The notes under the pieces were generated by a model that was not told the origin of the DNA, searched no databases, and worked only from the letters and a program-made list of their open reading frames with translations. The position numbers were made by a program, and so were the translations under genes. 64,000 bases of DNA from Ophioderma brevispina (taxonomy: Eukaryota; Echinodermata; Ophiuroidea; Amphilepidida; Ophiodermatidae), in NCBI GenBank assembly GCA_023653785.1, contig JAMKCH010019857.1, positions 1 through 64,000 of the forward strand, written 5' to 3'. Of the stretch, positions 25,500 through 35,829 are shown in pieces. Position 1 is the stretch's first letter. Each line of letters opens with the position of its first letter.

Positions 25500-25720
25500 T
25501 TCTTATTCAGTGGGCGTGGTTTATCACGTTAACAAGAAATTTGATTGGATTAGGTCAAAGCTCCGCCCAGGATAGTGCGTGCAGCAATTACGCGGTGTAG
25601 TCGAATATATGACACGCGCAAACGGCGCGTTTATACTGCGTTGTGCATTTCGCGTTGGTACGCAAATACAATTTACGCAGCGTGACGATCACCGCGCGAT
25701 GACTTTGGTTCTATGGGTTG
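25500..25720. other. CpG-rich patch
   Basis: CpG dinucleotides and GCGC/CGCG strings cluster here against AT-rich flanks. It could be part of an unrecognised element or a small regulatory island. Confidence 0.35.
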
Positions 25721-25841
25721 AAACATTTGTTTTCAAGAGGGGTGCAATTATTTAAATGAATAATAAAGAATAATGTTAGAATATTTCAACAAATAAATTA
25801 TGTCGATAAAAAGCAAAATTTACACAATTCTAAATAAGAAT

Positions 25842-25957
25842 GAGAATAAAAGATGAGATATTTTGTTTTGGCCATCTTAGATGGTGTCATATTGGATGCC
25901 CATCCATTATGACACCATCTAAGATGGCCAAAACAAAAAATCTCATCTTTTATTCTC
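25842..25957. repeat. Near-perfect 116-bp palindrome
   Basis: GAGAATAAAAGATGAGATAT and the next 35 bases are mirrored by the segment ending at 25957. The core is GGCCATCTTAGATGGTGTCA facing TGACACCATCTAAGATGGCC, with TGGATGCCCATCCA at the centre. Only a few mismatches are visible. Either strand would fold into one long hairpin. Confidence 0.95.
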
Positions 25958-26007
25958 TAACTGGTATTTTTCTTGATACAAATCAGACTAGAAATTATGA
26001 ATTTTAG

Positions 26008-26121
26008 TACCTGCACAAAACATTTGGAAGGGACACACGCCATTGTACCAGCACAAAACACTTGGAAGGGCCACACGCCAATGTACCAGCACAAAATATT
26101 TGGAAAGACCACACACCATTC
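26008..26121 (+). repeat. Three-copy tandem repeat, 38-bp period
   Basis: GCACAAAACATTTGGAAGG-like units start at 26013, 26051 and 26089; each also carries CACACGCCA-TGTACCA. Confidence 0.9.
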
Positions 26122-26620
26122 ACTGAATTCAATATTGTAATCTAACACGGCCATTTAATGTCAACTACTATCCGTCGGCTTTTATGTACCACACAGTTTA
26201 GCTTAACTCCTTTGCTAACGAATTTTCACAAATCAAATATATTCATTTCCAAAAGGCCCAATCCACAAGCGCCAAAAGGTGATTAGGCCGCACACATACA
26301 AATGTTCCATGAACAAATTCAGTAGTCCCAACAGTATGGAAAACAAAACCCGGTGTATTTTTTTAGAATTAACAACACATATCCATCAGTTTCCCAAAAT
26401 AAAACTTGCACATTTCTTGAAAATGAATTAAACGTCACCCTCAATTTCTTCTCTCCAATATCAGAGACCAATGGATACACAAGTTCAGCAAACCATGGAG
26501 CTAAGGTATTCAAAAATCGGCCCTGTACGCCCTGTAGACTGAGGAGAAAAAAAATCAAATTCCTTTTTATCTGGGAGTGCGCAGGGTCATTGTTATATTG
26601 CCACGCAGTTGAATATATTA

Positions 26621-26710
26621 AAAATAAAGGAACATTTTTAGGGGGTTAGGTCCAGTTTTACGAAAAAGATCCACTTTTTCGAAGTCTGCCCCAACTTATC
26701 CTACGGCCCT
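26621..26710 (-). mobile_element. Degraded copy of hAT-like MITE (see 40372-40645)
   Basis: Read on the minus strand, GGGCCGTAGGATAAG then GAAAAAGTGGATCTTTTTCG and CCTAACCCCC follow the same order as the left half of the 40372-40645 element. The other terminus is not clearly preserved. Confidence 0.6.
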
Positions 26711-26743
26711 CAATAGGTGATCAAAACCTGCTACACTAAAACA

Positions 26744-26806
26744 ATGCATCAACCCCCTTAAATATTTGCATCAACGATGCATCAACCCCCTTAAATATTT
26801 GCATGA
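26744..26806 (+). repeat. Two-copy tandem repeat, 33-bp period
   Basis: ATGCATCAACCCCCTTAAAT occurs at 26744 and again at 26777. Confidence 0.9.
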
Positions 26807-27471
26807 CACTTAGAATTTTGCTAGGGGGTGTTAGAAAGTTAGCTCATGATTTGTAGTTTGACCAAACACACAAAACTCGCGTGTGCGCACACACGGAATA
26901 TCTACCGACCTCGGTGTACCATACCTCTTGAAATCTTCGCAGACCTATATTCGATTATACACCTAAATTATCTTCAATTACTAGAAGAGTACAAAAAATA
27001 CAAGCAATTGTAATAATTTATATGGTATCACCAATAACTGGTTTAACAACCTGTATGAACTACGTCTTATTTTTGGGACACACTATGAAGTATATTTGCG
27101 CACGTTTGTGTCAAATTCATAATGGATAGCTCGCTACGAGTATTTAGGTATCATATTTCGCGTTTGAAACTCAATGGAAAGATTATCGGAGTTTAAGTTT
27201 CCTTAATTTGATTGATATGCCTGGCTTTTGGACGTATTTTTTTAGCATGTTACTGCATCTGAAACTGTTGTCTTGGCAATAGCCATAATACATCAAGCTA
27301 TAGCTTAGAGACACTTGCCTAGTTTTTACTCGATTCATGCTGATACATGTGTAGATAGCATAGAACTAAACTAAACATATTAGGTTTGAACTAATTGAAC
27401 TAAATGCGGTGTTTTTTCAGGAAAACATACATATATGTTTAAAATGTTAACACTGGAATGTGTTTACTCTA

Positions 27472-27473
<2 letters not shown>

Positions 27474-27514
<41 letters not shown>

Positions 27515-27545
27515 CGTGTGTGCGTGTGTGTGTGTGTGTGTGTGT
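27474..27545. repeat. (GT)n microsatellite
   Basis: Long GT run with GC interruptions; the reading frames across it are simple-sequence artefacts. Confidence 0.95.
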
Positions 27546-29107
27546 AGGTATTTAGTCTGCAAAATGTTAGTCTTTCTATGCCTATACTGTGTGGATGTTA
27601 ACTTTAAATCTTTAATAACGTGTTTATAAAGTGTAACAAACACCCTAAACACTTAGATTTTACAATATATAAACATTTTACCTTATTTTTTCACTTAACA
27701 CAATAAGCCTCTGATTTTTAAGAAAATAAACATCGAAATACACCCATTGCAGTGACCCTTAAAGTCACACGCAAAAAGGATTTCCTGAAAATAAATATAT
27801 AAGTTTCCAATGACCTAAGTAACAGGTGCGAAAACTGCGGAGATTACATCGTAACATCACGCTTGTCATCAACACAGGTGGCTATAGTTTTAGTGCATTT
27901 CGAGCACTCATTAATATTTAATACATATTTGGGCATACTATCTAGCGTATATATGCCATAAACTGCTGATACAATATGCAGAGGCACATGTATTTTTCAA
28001 GCAAGTATTTCAATTATGAAATCCGAAAAACTTATAGGGGAAGACCTGATTTAAGTTTATAAATTTTTCATCTTGATAGAATGGCCTTCACTCCAAAACC
28101 ACATCTTGTTTCGCGCCGATATTTCATCCCGTTTTGATATGAGAGCTAAAAACGTGACTTTGTAATCCCCAAAGAGTGTGTAAAAATTAATAATATTGGT
28201 CGACCAAAATGGGGCATATTTTCGCTCAATAACACCCAAACCGAACATCCTTTAGCCCTACGATTTCACAGGGTAAATGGGAAAAAATAGTAGCTTTCTT
28301 CGATAACAAAATTTTGACCAAGTTCCGGTAAACCCTGGGGTCCCTGGCAACGAGACTATTAGCGATCGGATCATAGCACTTTGTAAATGGCATGGGTTTT
28401 TGTTTTATCTCGGCGCAGTTTGCGCATGTTACACTTACTAAGCTGTTCTAATCGTTCTCTGAATACTGTATTATGTATTAGCTTGAATTGAACAATGGTC
28501 CAAAACAACGAACGCCATTTAAAATGTTAGGTAAAATCGACTCTGGGTATACTAGGCCTACATGTACATATATCAACAATCCTTATTTTCGGGGTGAAAA
28601 CACATTTTACCCAAATTGGTTAACTGTTTACGTCAAATATGGGTACCCTGAAGTTTTAGCAGGGTAACATATTTTGCAATTATACCACAATTAAAATTCA
28701 CAAAACTGACCTACAAACAAACAAAATAAAATAAGGAGTAAGGGACCGGTGTAAATAAACTGAGTGTCCCAATAAAAGAGTGCCCTAGCTACCATAGCCA
28801 CAAGTAAGGAATAAACCGTGACCTTGTAGACGAGGCCATTTGGGTACAGTGCTGAGACACACGATGCATACGGCACTCAATGGAGAACACAATAAACAGA
28901 CATGACAGATGGGTGGTAGGACAGTCAGTCACACGGACACTGTATTATATGACACCTGTGATCCAATTAAAGATATTGTTCCCGATGTAGTTCGCGATCT
29001 CAACACCTTTGTTTATTTATGGATGATAGTTCTCCAGAAAAGCTTATTTTAAAAAATGTCAGTTGATTTTGATGGTGTGTATCACAGTATGTTGTAAGTT
29101 CTGTCAC
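27546..29107. other. Unannotated AT-rich DNA within the inferred intron
   Basis: I see no supported feature. Confidence 0.6.
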
Positions 29108-29272
29108 TTTACGGAGAGGAAATACAAAATTACGAATTTCTTCCAGAGTAACTCGAAATCCACGTAAGGTCAAGATTGCATACATACACGTGCTATACTT
29201 CATTGGCCAATTACGGTTCAGATGATATACAATTCTCAACTTTTTTGAAGTCGAGGGTACGAGGCTACGGCA
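29108..29272 (-). mobile_element. Repeat family C, copy 2 (partial)
   Basis: TTACGGAGAGGAAATACAAA, TTCTTCCAGAGTAA, GGTTCAGATGATATACAATT and GAGGGTACGAGGCTA follow the same order as 16218-16400 and 41663-41824. Confidence 0.65.
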
Positions 29273-30680
29273 CAAACCCACAAATACATACAAAATATTA
29301 ATTAGAATTTCGCGGTTCTCGGTTTTTCGCGTTCATTAGCACATGACGGAATCAATTGCAATACCTCATTTGCATATTTCTGTCACCTTAATGAAACCGT
29401 AGCCGTGCAAGGTGTGTGGTTTGAAATCGGTAGAGGTTTGGCAGGGTGTCTGTATATAGCTGACTTTATTAAAGAAATTGCTGGCCTTATAACAGTTCTT
29501 ACTTAAATTCAGAACGTTTTCAAAATGTGTCTGTTTGTGTAATCGTATAAGTGTTTTTTTTCCACATTTTAAAATCGATTCAATGTTTCAAATTTCGGCA
29601 AAGTCCTCGATTAATAGGTTCTGAGTTATTCACCAAAACGCGAGTTGCAAATTGCTGGTACCTCTAAGTTCTAACGCCGACGTCATAAGGCATTTTGAGG
29701 AGATTCCCTAAAATTTCGTATCATAAGCGAAAGAGAATCTTTTGCCCCATTTTCTGTTTATCAACGAATTCCATTGCCATTGCAATTGTGCATAAACACG
29801 TATGTCGACCACCACCGCTTTCCAAACTCGCTCGATTGTCCCATTTCTGCAACTTTGCATACGTCTGATTTTCTTTCCGAGAAGGAACATTATATACCAC
29901 TTACTAGGCAGCTTCGTACGCCTCGAATGATCCATCCTCCGATTTTATAGCGTCGTGCTTTCGACGCACTGATGCAGAATGCACAACACGTTCTAATTTG
30001 ATTGTACTTTTCGATTGATTGAGCGAAGCGGATAATTCGATTAAAGTTTATAAACACGAGACTGCACTTAACACTTGTGCTTTTGGAATGCTGTATGGAT
30101 GAAAAATACCAAATATATGATCGGCAGCTCACTTAATCATAATTTGGTGCTAAGGGACCTGTTGGTAGGGGTAACAAAAAATGTTGGTGTGGGAGAAGTA
30201 CACGTAGTTCTTTTTTAAAAAAATTGCGTAATCTTATAAATTTTGTTGGTGCTTACTTCAAAATGAGACAGACAGACACCACACGCAGACAAACAGACAG
30301 AAACAGTCTAGCAGACAAACAGAAGAGATGGAGACACGCAGACACAGAGACAAAGGAAGGTAGTAGGAACTATGAAGAAGATTTTGAAAGTTGAAACTTA
30401 ATTTTCAGCTACATGTGCTTACTCTATGAAGTTGCACAACAGTGGAAGACTTAAATTTTGACCTCTTATGGAGATTTTTTTCGCTACTGCGGTACATGAT
30501 AGCAGAATCTTGTTTACATGGGGAACTTCTGAATATGGACTACAAACAGCTTGTAGTTGGTTACCATGGCATAAACTGCAATTGATAGAGCCACATGTAA
30601 CGTGGACACTGTGGCGTGACATTTGGTGTCCAATGTTTCATATTGACATACATTTTGATATTTCTCAGGTAATTTGCACT
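29273..30680. other. Mostly unannotated; CAGA-rich tract at 30266-30355
   Basis: A CAGACA-rich simple tract lies near 30266-30355. Two overlapping 75-80 residue minus-strand frames (29708-30132) show no domain. Confidence 0.5.
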
Positions 30681-30916
30681 TTAATACCCAAGTCATTTTA
30701 TTGAATTTGGTGTCTAGTTTCTGTATGATTAATTCTGAAATGCTCTAACACACACGTATAAAAGACATGGCATCCATACTGCACGTTGATGATACATTTG
30801 TTGGAATGTATCAAAATCATCAGGCAAAATAATACTTGAATGCTTTGAAACTATGGTGTTACCATAATACGAATCAATCTTTACCGTTAAAATGACAATA
30901 TGCAAAAATGTGGTCC
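30681..30916 (+). repeat. Recent duplication 2, first copy (236 bp)
   Basis: It matches 31056-31291 with no difference noticed and is followed immediately by a 21-nt A-run. Confidence 0.95.
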
Positions 30917-31055
30917 AAAAAAAAAAAAAAAAAAAATACCAAACTTCATCTTTTGGATTGTTCCACATTTGAGATACCAAAATAGTATCTGAATGTATTT
31001 TCAAGTATTTATTTATTTGCAAGAAACGCTCAGGCGTTCTATCGGGCCGAAAGGC
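30917..31055. repeat. A-run plus insert between duplicate copies
   Basis: A21 (30917-30937), then about 118 bp including TATTTATTTATTTGCAAG and CGGGCCGAAAGGC. Read in reverse, the AAATAAATAAATA tail after CGCCTGAGCG resembles a LINE or SINE 3' end; this is a weak inference. Confidence 0.6.
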
Positions 31056-31291
31056 TTAATACCCAAGTCATTTTATTGAATTTGGTGTCTAGTTTCTGTA
31101 TGATTAATTCTGAAATGCTCTAACACACACGTATAAAAGACATGGCATCCATACTGCACGTTGATGATACATTTGTTGGAATGTATCAAAATCATCAGGC
31201 AAAATAATACTTGAATGCTTTGAAACTATGGTGTTACCATAATACGAATCAATCTTTACCGTTAAAATGACAATATGCAAAAATGTGGTCC
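31056..31291 (+). repeat. Recent duplication 2, second copy (236 bp)
   Basis: Same as 30681-30916 at an offset of 375 bp, diverging after GTGGTCC. Confidence 0.95.
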
Positions 31292-31877
31292 CAACTTAAA
31301 GGAATGACTACACGTGTATACTTTAGAGGGTTCCTGTTCTAAGATTGGCTCAATTTTGTAAAGGATATGTAGGGGTGTTTATTTGGGAAATGGTCACTCA
31401 ACATTAGTTTACCTTCACTTCCTATACAATGGTATCTAATTTCTTAACATGTTCCCTTGTGATGTGCAGTATATTTGCATACGGGAAGCTCAACGGACCG
31501 TTTCTGTCAGTAATGTGTTCAATCACTGTATTACAATATGGCCAACACGCAATATCGAAAAAAGTACTAACATACAATGTGCCAATTAAAAATGCAACAC
31601 TTGCAAGTGGAGCTTTGAGAATAACAAAATCTGTGAAGTTTTCCAAATTTGCTAATTATTTTCACAGTTGTAATAACTCTTTTGTGCTGTTCTGCATATT
31701 AAAAAGATACGATACAGTATGTACATACATGTGGCTAAATATTGTGAGGACAGGGTTCGGATTCTTCCAGAAAAAAGTTTCTTCCGGAAGAATACCATGG
31801 GAGAAACTGGAAAAAAAAATCTTCCGGATTTCTTCCATTAAAAAACTAGAAGAAATTAAATTCGGACAAAATGGATA

Positions 31878-32213
31878 CTCTCTAAATGTAAACGAGTTTA
31901 AATTTCATTCCCCAAAAGAGTGAAACTCTTGTAAAGCACTCGAAAATGAGTGAAAAGAGCGAATTTCCACTCAAAAAGAGTAAAATTCACTCCGAAAAGA
32001 GTGGATTTCCACTCGTTTGAGGAGTTAAACGAAGGACAGCACTTTTGAGGAGTGAAACGAAGGACAACACGAAAATGAGTGGAAATCCATTCTTTTTGGA
32101 GTGATTTTTACTCTTTTTGAATGGACATTCGCTCTTTTCACTCATTTTCGAGTGGTTTACAAGAATTTCACTCTTTGGGGGAATGAAATTTTCACTCGTT
32201 TACATTTAGAGTG
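31878..32213. mobile_element. Large ACTC/GAGT palindromic element, copy 2 (336 bp)
   Basis: CTCTCTAAATGTAAACGAGT at the left mirrors ACTCGTTTACATTTAGAGTG at the right, with TA on both outer sides (31876-31877, 32214-32215). The arms hold nested ACTC/GAGT inversions, and the centre holds two GGAGT-AAACGAAGGACA units. It shares outer ends and motif style with 17521-17958. TA duplication suggests a cut-and-paste element, but there is no coding region. Confidence 0.85.
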
Positions 32214-32215
32214 TA

Positions 32216-34798
32216 GACCACTGAAAATCTAGCATGCACAGAAAACACTGAGACATTACACAGATCATATATGATCTCAAACAAATGATTAAATGACAAA
32301 ACATTTACTTGGGGTAAAATATTGCCATCACAATATGGCCAGTTGGCCACGTATCATTGGGATGAGTAATGCCTAAGCACAATATATTTTCATAGGTTAC
32401 TTGTAAAGATGTCCTGCCCTTTCTGGTCGCTTCCTCAATAAAACAAATTGAATTCAAGTGTTTGGTATAACTTTAAAGTACATGTTTAGTCTATGTACAT
32501 TACAAAACAATATAGCTAGTTATAAAAACAATCCACTCAATTTGTGTTAAAATTAGAATCGGTCATACAAAACTCTGTTAGACAGTGCTTTGAGAGCATT
32601 TAGGTGGTGTGCGTCCGTCTGATCTAACAAGAGTTAAAACATCTATCTCCTGTTAAATGGAAATTAAATGTGCCCAATTCTCTGACAAAATTTGAGAATG
32701 ATTTAAAAGAGCGACCAATCTCAAAATCAAAATTGGCACTAAAGGGGTTATTCATATACCAGAATTCCAAAAATAGAGCCATATTGGCAGCCGTTTGTGT
32801 TAAGAATGGGGGAGAAGGGGTACATGGTTTCCCATAGCTTTTACAGTGGCAATTCAAATCCTCTTAATCTACATCATGATTTACTGAAATCGTCTCCCTG
32901 TGCTACGACCCGATTTCCCATGTAGCTTTGGGATTCTAACGCATGTAATGCAACTTAAATCTACTCCGTAAGGAAACATTTTCATTTTAACATTTACATC
33001 CGCAAAATATATGTAAAGGGATGCTTTAGTTTCTTCCACTTCTTGAGGAAAAAACAAAGACATGCATTTTTAAAATAAGTGGGGAAAACGCGGTAGAAAT
33101 CACGTTTTATAGCTTTTTATCACCTATGGAAGAAACCTGGGAACCCAGAGTGAGGGACTCTTTAGAAGCGAATTGAAGCGGAGATGATTTTTACAATTAA
33201 TCATTCAAACAACTATACAGATACGTTGACATGAAATCGACCGAAATGAACAAGCATATCAGAAACAAAATCAAAATAGAAGTACATTACTCTGTACAAT
33301 TGCAATCTCCTTACGCGTTACGGTAAGCAAGAGGCCGAGTTATAAAGGATATATGCACTTTTGCGCTCTTCGGATTTTGTCGATTTTATTCTCGCTTCTC
33401 TGATAAAATCGTTGCAGACGTGCAGAGCCATACAGGACTTCTATTACCACCAAACTTAGGGTATATACATGCATATATCAGCGTCACACGTATGAATGCT
33501 TGTTGCACACGTGCATTAATATATGGAAATATCACCGATCTTGGGTTTGAGCTGCGAGTATTCAGTGTAGAATTTACCTTCCGTCAGCAAGAAACGAGAA
33601 GATTAGTATTACCGAATGGCATCCGTGTACGGACATGATATCTTTTGACAAAAATAAGACAGAAGTCTTATGTTATACGACATGAACTACTGAACTGCAG
33701 ATATAAGGTGGCGTATATAATTCTCTGACTGCATCAACTATTGCGTATTAATCTAAATATGGTTCTGTGCATTTTGAATTTTCATCAAGTTTATAGCAAG
33801 CCTATGAGTCTAAGTTGCATGAAGATTTATCAGGCATTCGTGTAATTCTTGTACCTGTGTAAAGTCACTCCTATCATTATACATAATGCTATTAATATCT
33901 TGCACATATCTACTACCTTTAGAGAAGCTGTCGCTCAACTCAAAATACTCCACAAATACAGTAATCCCAAATAGTATACGTGTAAAATTAAAGCTGCAAC
34001 GACAGATTTCAAGCCTCAGGTATTAATATATCTTCTTTCATAGTGGTTTTATATCGATTAGACACTCAATATAATTTTTTAACCTTTCATTTGGCTACAG
34101 AAACGTCTTAAAAGTAAAAACAAAAGGTGATTTTTATATGCTTATTTTCAAAAGCATGGGCTGGATTTTCAGACCTATTTGCTCCATTAAGAAATTAGAA
34201 ATTTCACAATTTTTGTACAGAAATAATTCTCAGGTTAATCCTTTCAGGTGGGAATATTTTTGATAAAAAGATTTACATCGGTGCAAAAAAAATTATGTTT
34301 CACATCATTTTGAGATACACCTGTTATGTGAAATCTCTCGTTGCATCTTTAACAATAAATTATTCTTTTATTTTCATATCATAACATCTAATTTTAATCT
34401 TTTTTATATGTGAAGAGCACAATTATTGAAATTCTAAATTTGTTTAGGAAATACTGTATGTTGCGTATATGTAGTTATCATAATACTGAAAGACGTATTC
34501 AGAGTCACCACTTTCAATAAGTTATTTATTTCTCGATGTATTTAACATATATACCGATATAAAAATGGCATTTTAGCAACTAAATGATACACCCAGCACG
34601 CAATAAGAATCCGAAATTAGCAAAATGACCATAGAAAGAACCATTTTAACCCAAGACCATTATACATATTTTTAACATGTCGACGATATTTGCTTTTTGA
34701 TATAACCGAGAAGGTACATTGTAAATTTACTCCAAAACAATTTATCAAACGACGCACAAGACAAACGCTTGTTGTATACTAGTATAAGATTTTAATAG
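32216..34798. other. Unannotated AT-rich DNA within the inferred intron
   Basis: I see no supported feature apart from the splice donor at its upstream (minus-strand) end. Confidence 0.6.
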
Positions 34799-34802
34799 CT
34801 AC

Positions 34803-35829
34803 CTCGATGATGATTCACTGGCTGATGAGGAAGAATATACAGATTCAGCAACCTGGGACACAGATTCGTCCCCATCGCTTTGGTTGGTTAGACTATCCCT
34901 CCTTTCAACGGTGGGTGTTGTACCAGCGTCTTCTACAACAGAGAATCGCACCTTGGAGTCTTTTCTCTCCAGTTTTGCTCGAGTTAATCGTCTATTTATC
35001 TCATCTATACTGATCGTAGATTGTCTACGTACTTGATGTGGATATCCAGTTATGGTAACATTGGATAACCTACGCTTGTTACTAGGGGGAGGAGTATAAG
35101 GATTCCTTTGAATGATAAACCCGTATCGAGGCAGGTGTGATTTCCTTGGAATGACGCTATACACCTCTGAAGTTCGCCGGGAGGCATGTGATGTAGCTGG
35201 AACAACGGGAACGACCCTGCCTCCAGTGACAAAACCATCTGCTAATGTCGATATGCGTTTCTTTAAGCCGTGCCGATCTATTATAATAGTAGATCCCTTT
35301 CTTCTGACACCTGGGAACTATAATTAGCTCCAATGATGGCATCCGAAACAGAAGAAGGTCTCCTATGTACCTTGGACCTATTTCTGTTGTGCGATTTTCG
35401 ATGAGGACTTGGAGAAGAAGATGGGGATGGTGATGGAGATGACAAGACTGCGTCCTCTTGTTCAAATATCACAGGCAAGCTCCTGCGTTTTCCAGCGTAT
35501 CGTTGGTTCCTTCCATGATGCTTGGATCTCTGCAAGGAACCCGAAGACAGACGCCGTCTACGAACAGGAGATGTCATCAGAATCTGTGGCGATTGTAAAT
35601 TGAATTCCATAAGAAACTGATCACCAGACGGACTCTGACTAGAATATCCAGAATCAACAGGACTCTCAGTATTGGAATGCGAGGTTAAAATGATCTTACT
35701 ATTGTCGTTAACCGATTTCTTTCTTGCTGTTGTTTTTGCATCAGATTTGTGAGTTCTATTTCGGGATCCTCGTAACACGCGAGAGGGAGATGGTTGATTG
35801 TCGAGTTGGATTTCGCGTTCCCCTTTCAT
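34803..35829 (-). CDS. First coding exon of Arg/Ser-rich CaaX-box protein, one frameshift
   Basis: I do not recognise the family. The ATG at 35829-35827 has A at -3, and an in-frame TAA lies nine codons upstream with no AG between, so this start is well supported. The first 182-codon frame (35829-35281) and a second frame (about 35320-34803) share the same composition and are separated by a one-base shift near 35298-35320. The product is predicted to be disordered. Visible motifs include DSGYSSQSP (DSGxxS form), RRRRLSSGS, KRRSLP, RRPSSVS, KRRLSN, RRQSTIS and ERRDSL, all R-R/K-x-S-type phosphorylation sites. A short S-P-S-P run follows EQEDAVLSS. It ends in an acidic Ser tail at a GT donor (34802-34801), phase-matched to the exon at 13804. 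Roles in signalling or scaffolding would be inference. Confidence 0.55.

Larger units (their letters stand above)
13805..34802 (-). other. Inferred intron (20,998 bp) of the CaaX gene
   Basis: The donor CGAG/GTAGCT (GT at 34802-34801) and the acceptor CTTTCAG (13807-13805) follow GT/AG rules, with a T-rich tract before the acceptor. Exon 1 ends two bases into a codon (AG) and exon 2 supplies T, giving AGT (Ser) inside a Ser-rich run. No RNA evidence is available, and further exons inside the interval cannot be excluded. The interval is full of repeats, listed separately. Confidence 0.5.

Noticed and set aside
27435..27652. Cys-Val and His-Thr repeat proteins
   Set aside because: They are translations of the GT microsatellite on both strands.
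29890..29960. TATAAAA followed by ATG and GTAAGT as a mini first exon
   Set aside because: The TATA-to-ATG distance is too short for a transcription start between them, and no downstream exon is recognisable.
31429..31923. 164-residue plus-strand frame
   Set aside because: It runs from ordinary AT-rich DNA into the ACTC/GAGT palindrome; no domain is visible.
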